Notes: generated by a model from the letters alone, not told the origin. Positions 8,334-18,089 are shown, counted from the stretch's first letter. The stretch: DNA of 64,000 bases from Allotamlana fucoidanivorans (GCF_006265225.1 NZ_VDCS01000002.1:283373-347372); one strand, 5' to 3'. Numbers and translations are program-made.

Positions 8334-11219
8334 TTAAAACCATTCGCTGAGTATAAAGCTATTTAACCACACTGCTTTTCCGTCTTCACTTTTAAATACA
8401 ATTTGTATAGGGTTTACACCATCTGATTCTATATAAATATCTGTATTACCAAACGGTTTTGTCTGCATATCCTTACCATCTGTTACTACTATTTTAGAAA
8501 TAACCTCAGCTCCCTTTGCGTCATGTATTTCTGCTGAAATATGTTTTGCGGCTGGGATTTGGTAAATTTTATAAGTTGCCATTTTTTCTTGATTAGGATC
8601 CATACTGTCAGTATTCGTTCTTGGCGCATGATGAAAAGTGGTTAACTTATAGCGCCCCTTTTTTAAACCTTTAAACTCAAGATTTAATCCATTTTTTGAT
8701 GTGCCTAAAATGCCTTCACCATGAGCAAACCCATATTTACCAATAACATTTATTTCTCCTAACCACCTTGTGTTCTCTGGACTGTCAACACTTTCAATAC
8801 GTGAAGTAAAACCTCCTAATTGCGTAAAAGATTTTTCTGCATTTTTCATGTCTTCACTACTCCAAGGTATCCAATCAAATTGTACTAACTGTTCAGTTTC
8901 TCCTAGATCGACTTTTACACTTTCAAAATCATGAATTGGTTCTATCTGAGAACAATCAAAATGAGCCGCTTCTGAATTTATAATAGCACTACCCGATTTT
9001 AGTCCTTTTGCTTTAGCCGTAACCGTAATTTTACTTGGCCTAGTACCTGATTGGATTAATGCAGGCGCCACCCCGTAAGTAGTACCAAATGGGTTTGCCC
9101 CAATGGCTTTATCTTCTCCAACAATATGGGCATCCCCAGATACCGAAAAGGTAATAGCTCTATCATCTTGAATTATGGTTCCATTTTTATCAACTACCTT
9201 GGCATAAGCCACTACAATATCAGAACCATCTGCGACAAAGCTTCTTCCTTCTGTATCTAACTCTAAAACAATTTTATAAGCGTCTTCTGGAGTTTTTACT
9301 ACATCTTTAGACACCACTTTGCCCTCTACCAAACCATGGGCAACAAGTTCTCCTTCATTATAATTCTGGATCTTAAAGATAAACGGTGCATGTTTTAAAT
9401 ATTTATAATCATCCTGCTTAGACGGATGCTGCACCCCCAAGGATGATCCATTTAAAAATAATTCTACTTTGGATGCATTACTATACACAACAACATCTTC
9501 AACGTCTGCTTTCCACTCCGTTTCTATATGTGTATAAGGTACTTGAGTAAGTTCTGCTTTATACCACATAAGCCCAGGTCTAGGATATCTAAATACGGTC
9601 ATAAGTCCACTTCTACTTCTATCTTTAGGATTATCACTAGGATGAAAGGTATAATACGCATGTGCGGTCCATGATATAAGTCCCAACTTCATAGGGTCAT
9701 CTAAATAATGATTCACCGCAGCTGGACCTCTCCCCCCTTCCATGGCTAACATAGGTTCATCTTGACTCCAGTAATAAGGACCATAAACCATTTGTCCGTA
9801 AATATCTGTTAACCCAGACGTTTGCCAACCCGTCCATCTACTACTTTGTGATGCCGTAAAACGCACAGGATCTTCTTGTTTTATCACATTATGCGCTCTA
9901 GGCACATATCCTCTATGATTAATACCCGCACCCCAAATAATTACGGAAGGATGATTTCTATGGTTTCTAACCATAGTCCTTGCTGCTTTTTCATAATTTT
10001 CAAACCAAGCCTCATTTCCAATAGACATCCAAGTTGGAGCTTCTTCATATACTAAAATACCAAGTTCATCACACGCCTCTATCACCGCATTATCATGCGG
10101 ATAATGCGCAGTTCTTAAGACATTCATACCCAATTTTTTTATTTGCAACACATCTTTATAATGTAATGTATTAGGCATAGCATCACCAATAAATCCATAA
10201 TGCTGATGTCTGTTTGTCCCAATAAGTTTTACAGGCTTTCCGTTTAATAATAAACCTTCAGAATGGGTAATTTCAATCTTTCTGAATCCCATTTTACATT
10301 CAATCTCATCTACTTTTTCTTGCAATTCATAAACGGTTGTATTCACACGATATAAATTCGGGGTATCAATAGACCACAGTTTTAAGTTATCTTCTATACT
10401 TCCTATTTGATTAAATACTTGTTTGCTATTGGCGTCTATAGATTTAGTTTGCGATAGTTTTAAAACTACGATATTCTTATCATCCACTAATCTATTAATA
10501 ACAGTTACCGTCTTTGCTTCATCGGTTTCATTTTTAACTTCTGTTTTTATATTTACGGTGCCATTCATATTAACAGGATCAACCGTTGGTGTGGTAATAT
10601 ACTGTCCTGAAGTTTCTGACTCCCAATTAAAAGAAATATAAGTAGCATTCGTTTCAACCAAATACACATCTCGGTATAAGCCCCCAAACTTAATATAATC
10701 CATGGGACCTGGATCTGGCGGAACATCTTCACGTCTTCTATTATCTGCTAAAACAGTAACCAAATTCTTCTCACCATAGCTTACAAAAGATGAAATATCA
10801 AAATGAAAAGGTGTATAACCGCCAACAGCATGTTGCCCCACATGTTTGCCATTTACCCAAACATCGGTTACTTGATGTACGCCTTCAAACTCTAAAAACA
10901 CTTTCTTTGTTTTATCCTTTGTTACTTCAATATCTCTTCTATACCACCCCACATTACGCATAAACGTTTTTTGATATTTGTCATCAGTATAACCATTAAG
11001 ATCCATAGAGGTTAACTCAAGAGAATGTGGTACGTGAACGACCTCCCATTTAGAATCATCATAATCTGTATTATAAAATTGTGCATTAGGGTCTCCAAGA
11101 TGAAATCGCCATCCTTGATTGATGTTGGTTTTTTGTCTGACACTTTCATTTGAATTCTGTGCCAATACAAACGTTGAAAAACACAGTACGCTTAGAATGA
11201 GTTTTAATTTAATCTTCAT
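8334..11219 (-). CDS. Exported GH2-family protein with atypical acid/base site
   Basis: 961 residues with a clear signal peptide ending near LAQ (about residue 21). Domain order: GH2 sugar-binding jelly roll (about 30-210), immunoglobulin-like domain (about 215-320), TIM barrel (about 325-620), then DUF4982-like and malectin-like beta domains to the end. GH2 signatures GTNRHQHYGF and LRTAHYP are present. The usual motif after NHPSxIIW ends in GNE, with Glu as acid/base. Here it reads WGAGINHRG, with N434/H435 where the glutamate would lie. A possible nucleophile is E494 in LAMEGG. It could therefore be a GH2 subgroup with another acid/base or a non-hydrolytic protein. It lies alone on the minus strand, convergent with dctM. 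Confidence 0.88.
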   Translation of the reverse strand: MKIKLKLILSVLCFSTFVLAQNSNESVRQKTNINQGWRFHLGDPNAQFYNTDYDDSKWEVVHVPHSLELTSMDLNGYTDDKYQKTFMRNVGWYRRDIEVTKDKTKKVFLEFEGVHQVTDVWVNGKHVGQHAVGGYTPFHFDISSFVSYGEKNLVTVLADNRRREDVPPDPGPMDYIKFGGLYRDVYLVETNATYISFNWESETSGQYITTPTVDPVNMNGTVNIKTEVKNETDEAKTVTVINRLVDDKNIVVLKLSQTKSIDANSKQVFNQIGSIEDNLKLWSIDTPNLYRVNTTVYELQEKVDEIECKMGFRKIEITHSEGLLLNGKPVKLIGTNRHQHYGFIGDAMPNTLHYKDVLQIKKLGMNVLRTAHYPHDNAVIEACDELGILVYEEAPTWMSIGNEAWFENYEKAARTMVRNHRNHPSVIIWGAGINHRGYVPRAHNVIKQEDPVRFTASQSSRWTGWQTSGLTDIYGQMVYGPYYWSQDEPMLAMEGGRGPAAVNHYLDDPMKLGLISWTAHAYYTFHPSDNPKDRSRSGLMTVFRYPRPGLMWYKAELTQVPYTHIETEWKADVEDVVVYSNASKVELFLNGSSLGVQHPSKQDDYKYLKHAPFIFKIQNYNEGELVAHGLVEGKVVSKDVVKTPEDAYKIVLELDTEGRSFVADGSDIVVAYAKVVDKNGTIIQDDRAITFSVSGDAHIVGEDKAIGANPFGTTYGVAPALIQSGTRPSKITVTAKAKGLKSGSAIINSEAAHFDCSQIEPIHDFESVKVDLGETEQLVQFDWIPWSSEDMKNAEKSFTQLGGFTSRIESVDSPENTRWLGEINVIGKYGFAHGEGILGTSKNGLNLEFKGLKKGRYKLTTFHHAPRTNTDSMDPNQEKMATYKIYQIPAAKHISAEIHDAKGAEVISKIVVTDGKDMQTKPFGNTDIYIESDGVNPIQIVFKSEDGKAVWLNSFILSEWF

Positions 11220-11615
11220 TAAGTTTTAGTTTAAAAATATGCCTATTAGTTTGTTTTAAAATTAAGCTTCTTGATTGGTTAAGAACATGACGTTTGTTTT
11301 ATACTATATAACATATGTTCATTTAAAAAAAGGGCTGCTACTTAACTTTCCGTTAAATACGTTTCGAAAAATTTTGATTACCTTTAATTAATATAACTTT
11401 GGGTGTCTACATAAACAAATTTAAAAGGTTTATCAATGTGGCATTGTATGTATTTTTAAAAGACTTTTTATATAAAAAAATGATAACAACTAACAGATAA
11501 ATCTCACAAAATTAGTTTTGTATATCCTTTAAATTTATCTTTGTTTTACACTCAAACCATTTTCGCTATTCAGAATTAAATTTATAAACATACTTATATA
11601 AAAACTTACAAAAAC
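11220..11615. other. 396-bp divergent intergenic region
   Basis: This gap separates the minus-strand GH2 gene from a plus-strand lipoprotein gene. It contains a plausible flavobacterial promoter facing right (11373-11401) and extra -7-like words TAGTTTTG (11513-11520) and TATCTTTG (11536-11543). It also holds the inverted pair TTAAC (11342-11346) / GTTAA (11352-11356) with a 5-bp spacer, and a GTTAAG at 11278-11283. No open reading frame or RNA gene is evident. Confidence 0.45.
11373..11401 (+). promoter_or_regulatory. Candidate flavobacterial sigma-A promoter
   Basis: TTTG at 11373-11376 is followed after 17 bp by TAACTTTG at 11394-11401, matching the Bacteroidota -33 (TTG/TTTG) and -7 (TAnnTTTG) pattern. 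Transcription would begin near 11408 and give a ~200-nt leader before the lipoprotein gene. Weak AT-rich matches are common, so this is tentative. Confidence 0.4.
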
Positions 11616-12314
11616 ATGACTAAAACATTACCTGTATTTTCAATGCAATTAAACACAATAAAAGTTGCTTTATTCAGCCTTATTATTTCACTATCAAGTT
11701 GTTCAGGGCTCAAAGTTTTAAACACTTATACGGCAGATCATGTGGCAACCATAAAAGACCAAAAAGTTTTAGTTATTGCAAGAATGAAAAAGCAAAATGT
11801 TAGAGAATCTGTTGAACGTGAAATGACCAAACAATTACTTTCTAGTCATTTAAAAGCTTCTGAAAGTTATAAAGTGTTTCCTAAGCTAAAAACGAACGAA
11901 ACCTTATCAAAAGAAGATCTTGAAAAATTCAAATTACAGCTTAAAGAACAGGGATTTGATGCTGTATGTATTAGCTCTGTAATTGGTGTTGAACGCTTGT
12001 CTAAAACTAATGTTTCGGGCGGGTATGAAGCTGGTGCTGATTTAGGGTCTTACTACGGAATGAACACAATTGGTTTTTTTGGATATTACACAAGCCCGGT
12101 ACCGACTCCTACTTTTAAAGGTGTATATGAACCTGTAGAATTAATGACTGAAACAGCTCAAATTTATGTTCTAGAAACGGCTGTTTATAATCTTGATTTA
12201 CCTGAAAACAAACAAATGATAGCTTCAGTAACATCAAAAATTGAAAATGTAGAAACTGCTGGAAACATTGCGAAAAAATATGCTAAAGCGGTAGTTAAAA
12301 GTTTAAAAAAATAA
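11616..12314 (+). CDS. Lipoprotein of unknown function
   Basis: Up to 232 residues. The ATG at 11643 (tenth codon) gives a more typical lipoprotein signal, with lipobox SLSSC followed by SGLKVL; either start is possible. The mature part is a mixed alpha/beta protein whose segment KDQKVLVIARMKKQNVRESVE resembles small envelope lipoproteins of Bacteroidota that form a Rossmann-like lobe. A glycine/tyrosine-rich insert follows near residues 135-165. I do not recognise a specific family. It is 17 bp upstream of an outer-membrane beta-barrel gene on the same strand, and the pair probably forms one transcript serving an envelope role. Confidence 0.8.
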   Translation: MTKTLPVFSMQLNTIKVALFSLIISLSSCSGLKVLNTYTADHVATIKDQKVLVIARMKKQNVRESVEREMTKQLLSSHLKASESYKVFPKLKTNETLSKEDLEKFKLQLKEQGFDAVCISSVIGVERLSKTNVSGGYEAGADLGSYYGMNTIGFFGYYTSPVPTPTFKGVYEPVELMTETAQIYVLETAVYNLDLPENKQMIASVTSKIENVETAGNIAKKYAKAVVKSLKK

Positions 12315-12331
12315 CTAAAATTCTTTTCGCC

Positions 12332-13060
12332 ATGCCTAACAAATGCATTCTAACTACAATAGCCCTAACGTTGACCCTCAGTCTGTTTTCTCAAGAAAAT
12401 ACAGACGTTAAAAAATATAAAAATGAAATTGGTATTGTATTTACTGATCTGGCGAACGGTACAGGATTATTGAGGTACGAACGCCTTTTAAACAACCATT
12501 TCTCTGTGGCTTTAAGTGCTGGTTATAAAACGGAAAATGGTTTAATAAGCTTTAGAGGTATTGACGCTAATAGTATTAAAACGAATGATTTTAATTATTT
12601 TGGATACAAACTTATACCTGAAGTAAGGTATTATTTTAAAAATACTATGATTGGCAGTATGGATGGTTTTTACGTAGGTGCTTATGTTAAATATTCTGAT
12701 TTTAAGTCTGATTTAAATGGTACGTATGTTAGTGAAGATAACACAAATTATGATGTAGAATATGATGCCGATTTTAAGGTTACATCTATTGGGCTAATGG
12801 CTGGTTATAAACTTCGACTATCTAAACGGTTTTTTATAGACTTTTTAATTGCTGGCCCTGGCGGCGGACATTACAATTTTAAATTAGTACAAAAAAAATC
12901 ACTACCAACTGAGTTTTATGAAAAGCTTAATAATGCCTTAAGTGAATATGGTATTTTTGATTTTATTAACTCCGATTTTGAATTTAAGGACGTTGATTTA
13001 AGATCAAAATTTAGCACTATATCATTTAGATATGGTATAACTGTTGGCTACTCTTTTTAA
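12332..13060 (+). CDS. Predicted outer-membrane beta-barrel protein (DUF3575-like)
   Basis: 242 residues with a signal peptide ending near LFSQ (about residue 21). The mature protein shows alternating hydrophobic and aromatic strands, starting with KNEIGIVFTDLANGTGLLRYERLL and ending in a C-terminal strand with a terminal Phe (GYSF), as in small outer-membrane barrels. The pattern of a conserved early strand followed by RYERLL/NHFSVALSAGYK resembles DUF3575 proteins. It directly follows the lipoprotein gene, so a shared envelope function is likely. No enzymatic motif is visible. Confidence 0.8.
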   Translation: MPNKCILTTIALTLTLSLFSQENTDVKKYKNEIGIVFTDLANGTGLLRYERLLNNHFSVALSAGYKTENGLISFRGIDANSIKTNDFNYFGYKLIPEVRYYFKNTMIGSMDGFYVGAYVKYSDFKSDLNGTYVSEDNTNYDVEYDADFKVTSIGLMAGYKLRLSKRFFIDFLIAGPGGGHYNFKLVQKKSLPTEFYEKLNNALSEYGIFDFINSDFEFKDVDLRSKFSTISFRYGITVGYSF

Positions 13061-13292
13061 TTTTAAACTCGCACTATATTGAGCTGTGAGCTAATTTTAT
13101 TTTAATTAAAATTGATATTTGGTAAAAACGCTGTAACGCACAAAGAATATAGAATTACGAAACTAGTATAGTGTTATTTGAATAACATACATAAATTGTT
13201 TCTAATAAAACAATCACTTTTCTTACAAGTTGATTACTATTGTTTTTCCTTTTTTTTTTTGTAAATTGTTATAAACCAAAAACTTTATAACT

Positions 13293-13769
13293 ATGAAAGC
13301 TCATGTATTCTTTTTTGCCTCCCTCCTTGTTATTATTTTAGCCTGTAACCAATCTAAAGAAAATAAAGAAGATATGGTTCTTGTTGAAAAAACAGAAATA
13401 AAAACCCACCACCCATTAATTGGTACTTGGGAACGTACTAGTTACTACAACTATAACCAAGGTAAAATAGATAGTTTTCAATCTAAACCAGAAAACAAAC
13501 ACATCAAGATTTTTACGCCCCATAAAGTGATGTGGTGTAGAAACAATGCGGCAGATGAAACCGAATGGTTTGGTTATGGTGATTATGAACTTACCGATAG
13601 TTTACTCATTGAAACCCTTGAATATGGTTCAAAAAGTATGAATGTAAAAGATGACGGTACTTCTGTTTATGAGTTTAAATACACTGTTGATGGTGAAAAG
13701 TTTAGCCAAATACGTTTTGATTCTGAAGGGCACCTAATTTTTGCCGAAAATTATGTTCGTGTAGAATAA
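13293..13769 (+). CDS. Small lipoprotein, lipocalin-like
   Basis: 158 residues with a lipoprotein signal (IILAC, Cys18). The mature part contains HPLIGTWERTSYY near residue 40 followed by short beta strands. The GTW opening is common in bacterial lipocalin-like and DUF4488-type small proteins. A long run of T (13249-13260) lies just upstream. The gene stands alone between the barrel gene and a dehydrogenase gene on the same strand. Function is unknown; a ligand-binding or envelope role is only a guess. Confidence 0.75.
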   Translation: MKAHVFFFASLLVIILACNQSKENKEDMVLVEKTEIKTHHPLIGTWERTSYYNYNQGKIDSFQSKPENKHIKIFTPHKVMWCRNNAADETEWFGYGDYELTDSLLIETLEYGSKSMNVKDDGTSVYEFKYTVDGEKFSQIRFDSEGHLIFAENYVRVE

Positions 13770-13850
13770 AGCAGCATAAGTTTTAAGTGTTGCCTAAATC
13801 TATACTTGTTTTATTGTTTTATATTTAGAACTTTAATTCTAAATAAGAAC

Positions 13851-14816
13851 ATGAAAATAGTTGTACTTGATGGTTACACGCTAAACCCTGGTGATTTAAG
13901 TTGGAAGGACATTGATAGTCTTGGCACATTACAAGTTTATGATAGAACACCCTTTAACGAAGCTACTATTTTAGATAGGGTTAAACATGCTGATGTTATT
14001 TTAACCAACAAAACACCCCTCTCTAAGCAAACCATAAAAAATGCAAAAAACCTTAAATATATAGGTGTTCTCGCTACGGGGTACAACGTGGTTGATACTG
14101 AAACCGCAAAGAAAAATAACATTGTGGTCTGCAATGTACCTTCTTACAGTACGGTATCAGTGGCTCAATTTACAATAGCTTTAATTTTAGAATTATGTCA
14201 TCATATAGGACAACATAGTCAGGCCGTTTTAGATGGTGCATGGAGCAAGAGCCCAGATTTTAGTTTTTGGAATTCCCCTTTAATAGAACTTCAAGGCAAA
14301 ACATTAGGTATAATTGGCTTTGGAGATATTGGTCAAGCTACAGCTAAATTAGCACAGGCCTTTGGAATGCGTATCATTACTTTTTCAAGAACCAAATATC
14401 CTGAACTCGAATCAAATACGTGCCAATTTGTAACTTTAGATTACTTATTTAAGAATTCAGATATTATCAGCCTTCATTGTCCTTTATTAAAAGAAACTGA
14501 AGGAATCATTAACAAAAGGAGTATTGAAAAAATGAAGCAAGGTGTTATGATCGTTAATACCGCTAGAGGTCCTTTAATAATTGAAAAAGATTTAAAAGAA
14601 GCCTTAAATTCTGGAAAGGTTTATGGCGCTGCACTTGATGTTGTTTCAAAAGAGCCCATAGAACTTAGTAACCCATTATTGTCGGCAAAGAATTGTATAC
14701 TAACACCGCATATTGCTTGGGCACCTAAAGAAGCTAGAATGCGACTTATGGAAACTACATTTAAAAACATAAAAGCATTTAAAAAGGGAAAACCAATGAA
14801 TGTTGTTAATAATTAA
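13851..14816 (+). CDS. D-2-hydroxyacid dehydrogenase
   Basis: 321 residues from ATG 13851. An in-frame upstream codon at 13806 would add 15 residues, but homologues normally begin MKIVVLDGYTLNPGDLSW, so the ATG at 13851 is preferred. The NAD-binding motif GIIGFGDIGQATAKLA lies near residue 145. Family signatures TARGP near 233 and the late HIAWAP (catalytic His) near 283 are present, as is the substrate-binding LATGYNVVD. The sequence is closest to glycerate dehydrogenase / hydroxypyruvate reductase. Whether it serves glyoxylate metabolism or reduces a sugar-acid intermediate from the adjacent galactan genes cannot be decided here. Confidence 0.92.
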   Translation: MKIVVLDGYTLNPGDLSWKDIDSLGTLQVYDRTPFNEATILDRVKHADVILTNKTPLSKQTIKNAKNLKYIGVLATGYNVVDTETAKKNNIVVCNVPSYSTVSVAQFTIALILELCHHIGQHSQAVLDGAWSKSPDFSFWNSPLIELQGKTLGIIGFGDIGQATAKLAQAFGMRIITFSRTKYPELESNTCQFVTLDYLFKNSDIISLHCPLLKETEGIINKRSIEKMKQGVMIVNTARGPLIIEKDLKEALNSGKVYGAALDVVSKEPIELSNPLLSAKNCILTPHIAWAPKEARMRLMETTFKNIKAFKKGKPMNVVNN

Positions 14817-14962
14817 ATTAAGGAAATATCGCACATAAAGCAGTGTCTTTTTAGGATTTATTTTCTATCCGTTTAAAAACCAATCAGATAAAAAACACTA
14901 AAAAAAGAAATAACTAAAATCTAGTTTTTCAAAAATACCACTATCTTTTTTTAAAGTATTAT

Positions 14963-14970
14963 TAACTTTG
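14963..14970 (+). promoter_or_regulatory. -7 element upstream of TPR regulator
   Basis: TAACTTTG matches TAnnTTTG and would place the start of transcription near 14977, about 43 nt before the ATG at 15020. No convincing TTG lies at the -33 position, so the call is weak. Confidence 0.3.
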
Positions 14971-15019
14971 CTGCCATAAATTTGTATTTTCAATAATTAA
15001 TAATAGATTTTTTAGAAAT

Positions 15020-16693
15020 ATGTTTGAATTGGCTATTTATATATCATCATTTATACTGATTAATAAATATTTTCGTCATAAAATCTTGTTGCTGTTTTTC
15101 ACTTTGCTTATGCTTGGTTCTACTCAAGCTCAAAACACAAAAGATGAAAAAGAATTAAGTCCTCAAGATGTCTATCGGAAAGCTACATCATTGCAATATA
15201 AGTATCCTGATAGTTCGGCTAGATTATTTCAATACAGCCATGATTTAAACTTAAAAAAAGGGGACTCAGGGAGCGCTGCTTTTGGCTTATTAGCAAAAGC
15301 TCTAGTCTTTGAACATCAAGCCCAGTATGCCAAGTCTTATGATGAATTATGGAATGCTCTATTATTAATAGATAGCTCTAAACATAAAATAGCGGAGTTA
15401 ACAGTTTATAATAGATTAGGTAAAATATATTCTTATTACAAAAGAGAAGATAAAGCTCTAGAATATTTAAAAAAATCTCTCAATATTCAAAAGCAACTTA
15501 TTAAACAGGAAATGATAAAACCTTCTGATTTAGTAATTTCTTATCACTCTATTACAAATATTTATAGAGATCTTAACAACCCTGAATTAGGAGAGGTATA
15601 TTTAGATAGTGCATATTTATATTTTGACAGAGATAATACACCAATCTCAAAATCTTTTTTAGATTTTGAGAAAGCCAATATTCTAGCGCAGAAAGACAAT
15701 AATAAAGAGGCGCTTGAAATTATGGAATCAATAGCTCCGTGGTTTCAAGAAAAATTACCCTCGTATATGGTATTGGTTTATAAATATTGGGGGGATATTT
15801 ATTTTAATCTTAACAATTTAAATAAAAGTGAAGAACTTTACTTTAAGGCACTTCAAACTTCAGCAGAATACAGTAGCCACATTGACTTTACACCTTTGAT
15901 TTATGAAAAGTTAACCGATTTGTATTTGAAGAAAAAAGATTACCAAAAAGCCTACACTAATATTAAAAAAGCAAAAGACCTTGACGCTACATTTTTTGAT
16001 AGTAGAAGTGTATCCAACCAACCTTTATTAGAAATTAAAGATACCTACAGGCTAGAAAAAGAAAAACAAGAGCAAAAAATACAAGCACAACATTTAAAAC
16101 AATTAAAGCAGGAAGCAGAAATTAAAAATTTACAACGGATTATCCTTTTTGTTTCCATCATTTTCCTAATTATTATAGGCGCTATCTATATAAAAAACCT
16201 TAGAGCGAGACATAAATCTGAAAAACTTCTTATTCAAAAGAACAAAGAACTTGAAATAAAGAAAGCAAGTGAGTTAGTTGAATTAAAAAATAAAGAGTTA
16301 GCGGCCTCTGCACTAAGACTTATTGAAAAAGATGAATTCCTGAAAAACTTGAAAACCAAAATACGTGAAGGAGACTCTGTTATAAAGAAAAGTGACCTCA
16401 ATAAAATCCTTAAAACCGTTTCTATAAATAGCTATAATACTTGGGATGAGTTTAGATTAAGATTTATAGAGGTTAATAAAGAATTTTATGATAAAATCTT
16501 TGAAAAATTTCCTAACTTGAGTCAAGGCGATCAAAAAATTTGTGCTTTAATTAAGTTAAACATGTCAAGCAAAGAAATGTCTCGGTTGTTAGGTATTTCT
16601 GTTGAATCTGTTCATACCTCAAGACATCGTATTAGAAAAAAAATGAAACTTCCCAGACATATAAACCTAGAAGATTATATCAACTCGCTTTAA
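15020..16693 (+). CDS. TPR / transmembrane / helix-turn-helix regulator
   Basis: 557 residues. A hydrophobic signal region ends near TQAQ (about 38). Tetratricopeptide-like helices span about 50-330, a membrane helix lies at about 373-392 and a charged coiled coil at about 395-450. The C-terminal domain (about 500-550) reads LSQGDQKICALIKLNMSSKEMSRLLGISVESV, a LuxR/GerE-type helix-turn-helix. The topology implies a periplasmic TPR sensor and a cytoplasmic DNA-binding domain on one chain, a design frequent in Bacteroidota. The gene lies 121 bp upstream of the GH117 gene on the same strand, so it may control it. The true N-terminus could lie slightly downstream of 15020, but no other ATG precedes the hydrophobic core. 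Confidence 0.88.
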   Translation: MFELAIYISSFILINKYFRHKILLLFFTLLMLGSTQAQNTKDEKELSPQDVYRKATSLQYKYPDSSARLFQYSHDLNLKKGDSGSAAFGLLAKALVFEHQAQYAKSYDELWNALLLIDSSKHKIAELTVYNRLGKIYSYYKREDKALEYLKKSLNIQKQLIKQEMIKPSDLVISYHSITNIYRDLNNPELGEVYLDSAYLYFDRDNTPISKSFLDFEKANILAQKDNNKEALEIMESIAPWFQEKLPSYMVLVYKYWGDIYFNLNNLNKSEELYFKALQTSAEYSSHIDFTPLIYEKLTDLYLKKKDYQKAYTNIKKAKDLDATFFDSRSVSNQPLLEIKDTYRLEKEKQEQKIQAQHLKQLKQEAEIKNLQRIILFVSIIFLIIIGAIYIKNLRARHKSEKLLIQKNKELEIKKASELVELKNKELAASALRLIEKDEFLKNLKTKIREGDSVIKKSDLNKILKTVSINSYNTWDEFRLRFIEVNKEFYDKIFEKFPNLSQGDQKICALIKLNMSSKEMSRLLGISVESVHTSRHRIRKKMKLPRHINLEDYINSL

Positions 16694-16814
16694 TCTTATT
16701 TTACCAATAAAATAAAGTTTTAGTTGAGTAAATTTTTAAAAGAATCTGTTAAATTTTGCTCTATATTCGCTTTAGTATTTCTATTTTTAAATTTAATAAA
16801 ACAGCACATAAATT

Positions 16815-17927
16815 ATGAATATAAGTGATGAACAAATAGACTTTTTAGGCATAACAAATAAAGATAAGCTAAGCGCTGCCAGTAAAAGAGCATTAAAATG
16901 GCCTATGGATTTAGGCAATGAATGGTTCTTTGAATATGAGGTTGAAGATTTAAAAGGCGATTTGGCTTATGAAGAAGGTGTTGTTAGGCGAGATCCTAGT
17001 GCTATGATAAAGCATAACGGTAAGTATTTTGTTTGGTATTCTAAATCTGTTGGAGCTACTGATGGGTTTGCTGGAAACATTACAAACGATAAAGTTTTTC
17101 CTTGGGACAGATGTGATATTTGGTTTGCCACCTCAGAAGATGGTATCACCTGGAAAGAAGAAGGTGTAGCAGTACAAAGAGGTGAACGTGGTACTTATGA
17201 TGACAGATCTGTATTTACCCCAGAAATCATGGCATATGACGGAATGTATTATTTATCTTATCAAACCGTAAAATGCCCCTATACCGTAAGAGTTAAAAAT
17301 GAAGTTGGATTAGCCTGGTCAAATTCGCCTTATGGTCCGTGGACGAAAAGTGATGAACCAATTTTAAAACCAGCCAATAATGGTATTTGGAAAGGCGAGC
17401 AAGACAATCGATTTGCTGTAGAGAAAAAAGGCGACTTTGATAGTCATAAAGTTCATGACCCCTGCATTTTACCGTATAATAATAAATTTTACTTGTATTA
17501 CAAGGGTGAGCAAATGGGAGAAGCTATTACTTTTGGTGGTCGTCAAATTAGGCATGGTGTTGCCATTGCAGATAACCCCAAGGGACCCTATGTTAAATCG
17601 CCCTATAACCCAATTTCAAATAGTGGTCACGAAATATGTGTTTGGCCTTACAACGGTGGTATAGCCTCTTTAATAACTACAGATGGACCTGAAAAAAATA
17701 CTGTTCAATGGTCGCCAGATGGAATCAATTTTGACATTAAAGCTGTTGTGAAAGGCGCTCCTCATGCCATTGGTTTAAATAGAACAGCAGACACTGAGCG
17801 TGAACCTACTGAAATATTGAGATGGGGATTAACCCATGAATATATGAATGATGATTATCAATACATCAGAAGATTTACCACATGGAAAATGAAGCATCAT
17901 ACCGCAAAAGGTGAACAGAGTGAGTAA
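16815..17927 (+). CDS. ahgA: GH117 alpha-1,3-(3,6-anhydro)-L-galactosidase, cytoplasmic form
   Basis: 370 residues, closely similar along its length to agarolytic GH117 enzymes such as Zobellia AhgA as I recall it (for example [37 protein letters not shown] [28 protein letters not shown]). These enzymes split neoagarobiose into galactose and 3,6-anhydro-L-galactose. D60 in RRDPSA and H272 in [10 protein letters not shown] are spaced 212 residues apart, the spacing I recall for the Asp/His pair in BpGH117. There is no signal peptide, so the enzyme probably acts in the cytoplasm and disaccharide must be imported. A strong terminator follows. Specificity for agar is strongly suggested but not proven. 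Confidence 0.93.
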   Translation: MNISDEQIDFLGITNKDKLSAASKRALKWPMDLGNEWFFEYEVEDLKGDLAYEEGVVRRDPSAMIKHNGKYFVWYSKSVGATDGFAGNITNDKVFPWDRCDIWFATSEDGITWKEEGVAVQRGERGTYDDRSVFTPEIMAYDGMYYLSYQTVKCPYTVRVKNEVGLAWSNSPYGPWTKSDEPILKPANNGIWKGEQDNRFAVEKKGDFDSHKVHDPCILPYNNKFYLYYKGEQMGEAITFGGRQIRHGVAIADNPKGPYVKSPYNPISNSGHEICVWPYNGGIASLITTDGPEKNTVQWSPDGINFDIKAVVKGAPHAIGLNRTADTEREPTEILRWGLTHEYMNDDYQYIRRFTTWKMKHHTAKGEQSE

Positions 17928-17943
17928 ATTGAACACTATAAAT

Positions 17944-17975
17944 AAAAAAATGCACGTTATTAAAGTGCATTTTTT
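17944..17975 (+). terminator. Rho-independent terminator after GH117
   Basis: The inverted arms A-rich ATGCAC (ending 17955) and GTGCAT (from 17965) form a stem of about 11 bp with a 9-nt loop, followed by a T run. The A run on the left lets it work in both directions. Confidence 0.75.
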
Positions 17976-18067
17976 ATTTTAGAGTCTATCTCTTATAAAA
18001 AAGCAGAATGTTTACAAACTGGTGTTTTATCTATAACTAAACATATGCTACCCGATTAAAAATTACA

Positions 18068-18089
18068 GTTTAAAGTGCATTCTTTAAAC
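18068..18089. repeat. Perfect 8-bp inverted repeat
   Basis: GTTTAAAG (18068-18075) and CTTTAAAC (18082-18089) flank a 6-nt loop TGCATT. It has no T run, so it may be a weak hairpin or a protein site between two convergent genes. It may also be chance in AT-rich DNA. Confidence 0.4.

Noticed and set aside
13249..13260. Long T run upstream of the lipoprotein gene as a terminator
   Set aside because: There is no stem immediately before it.
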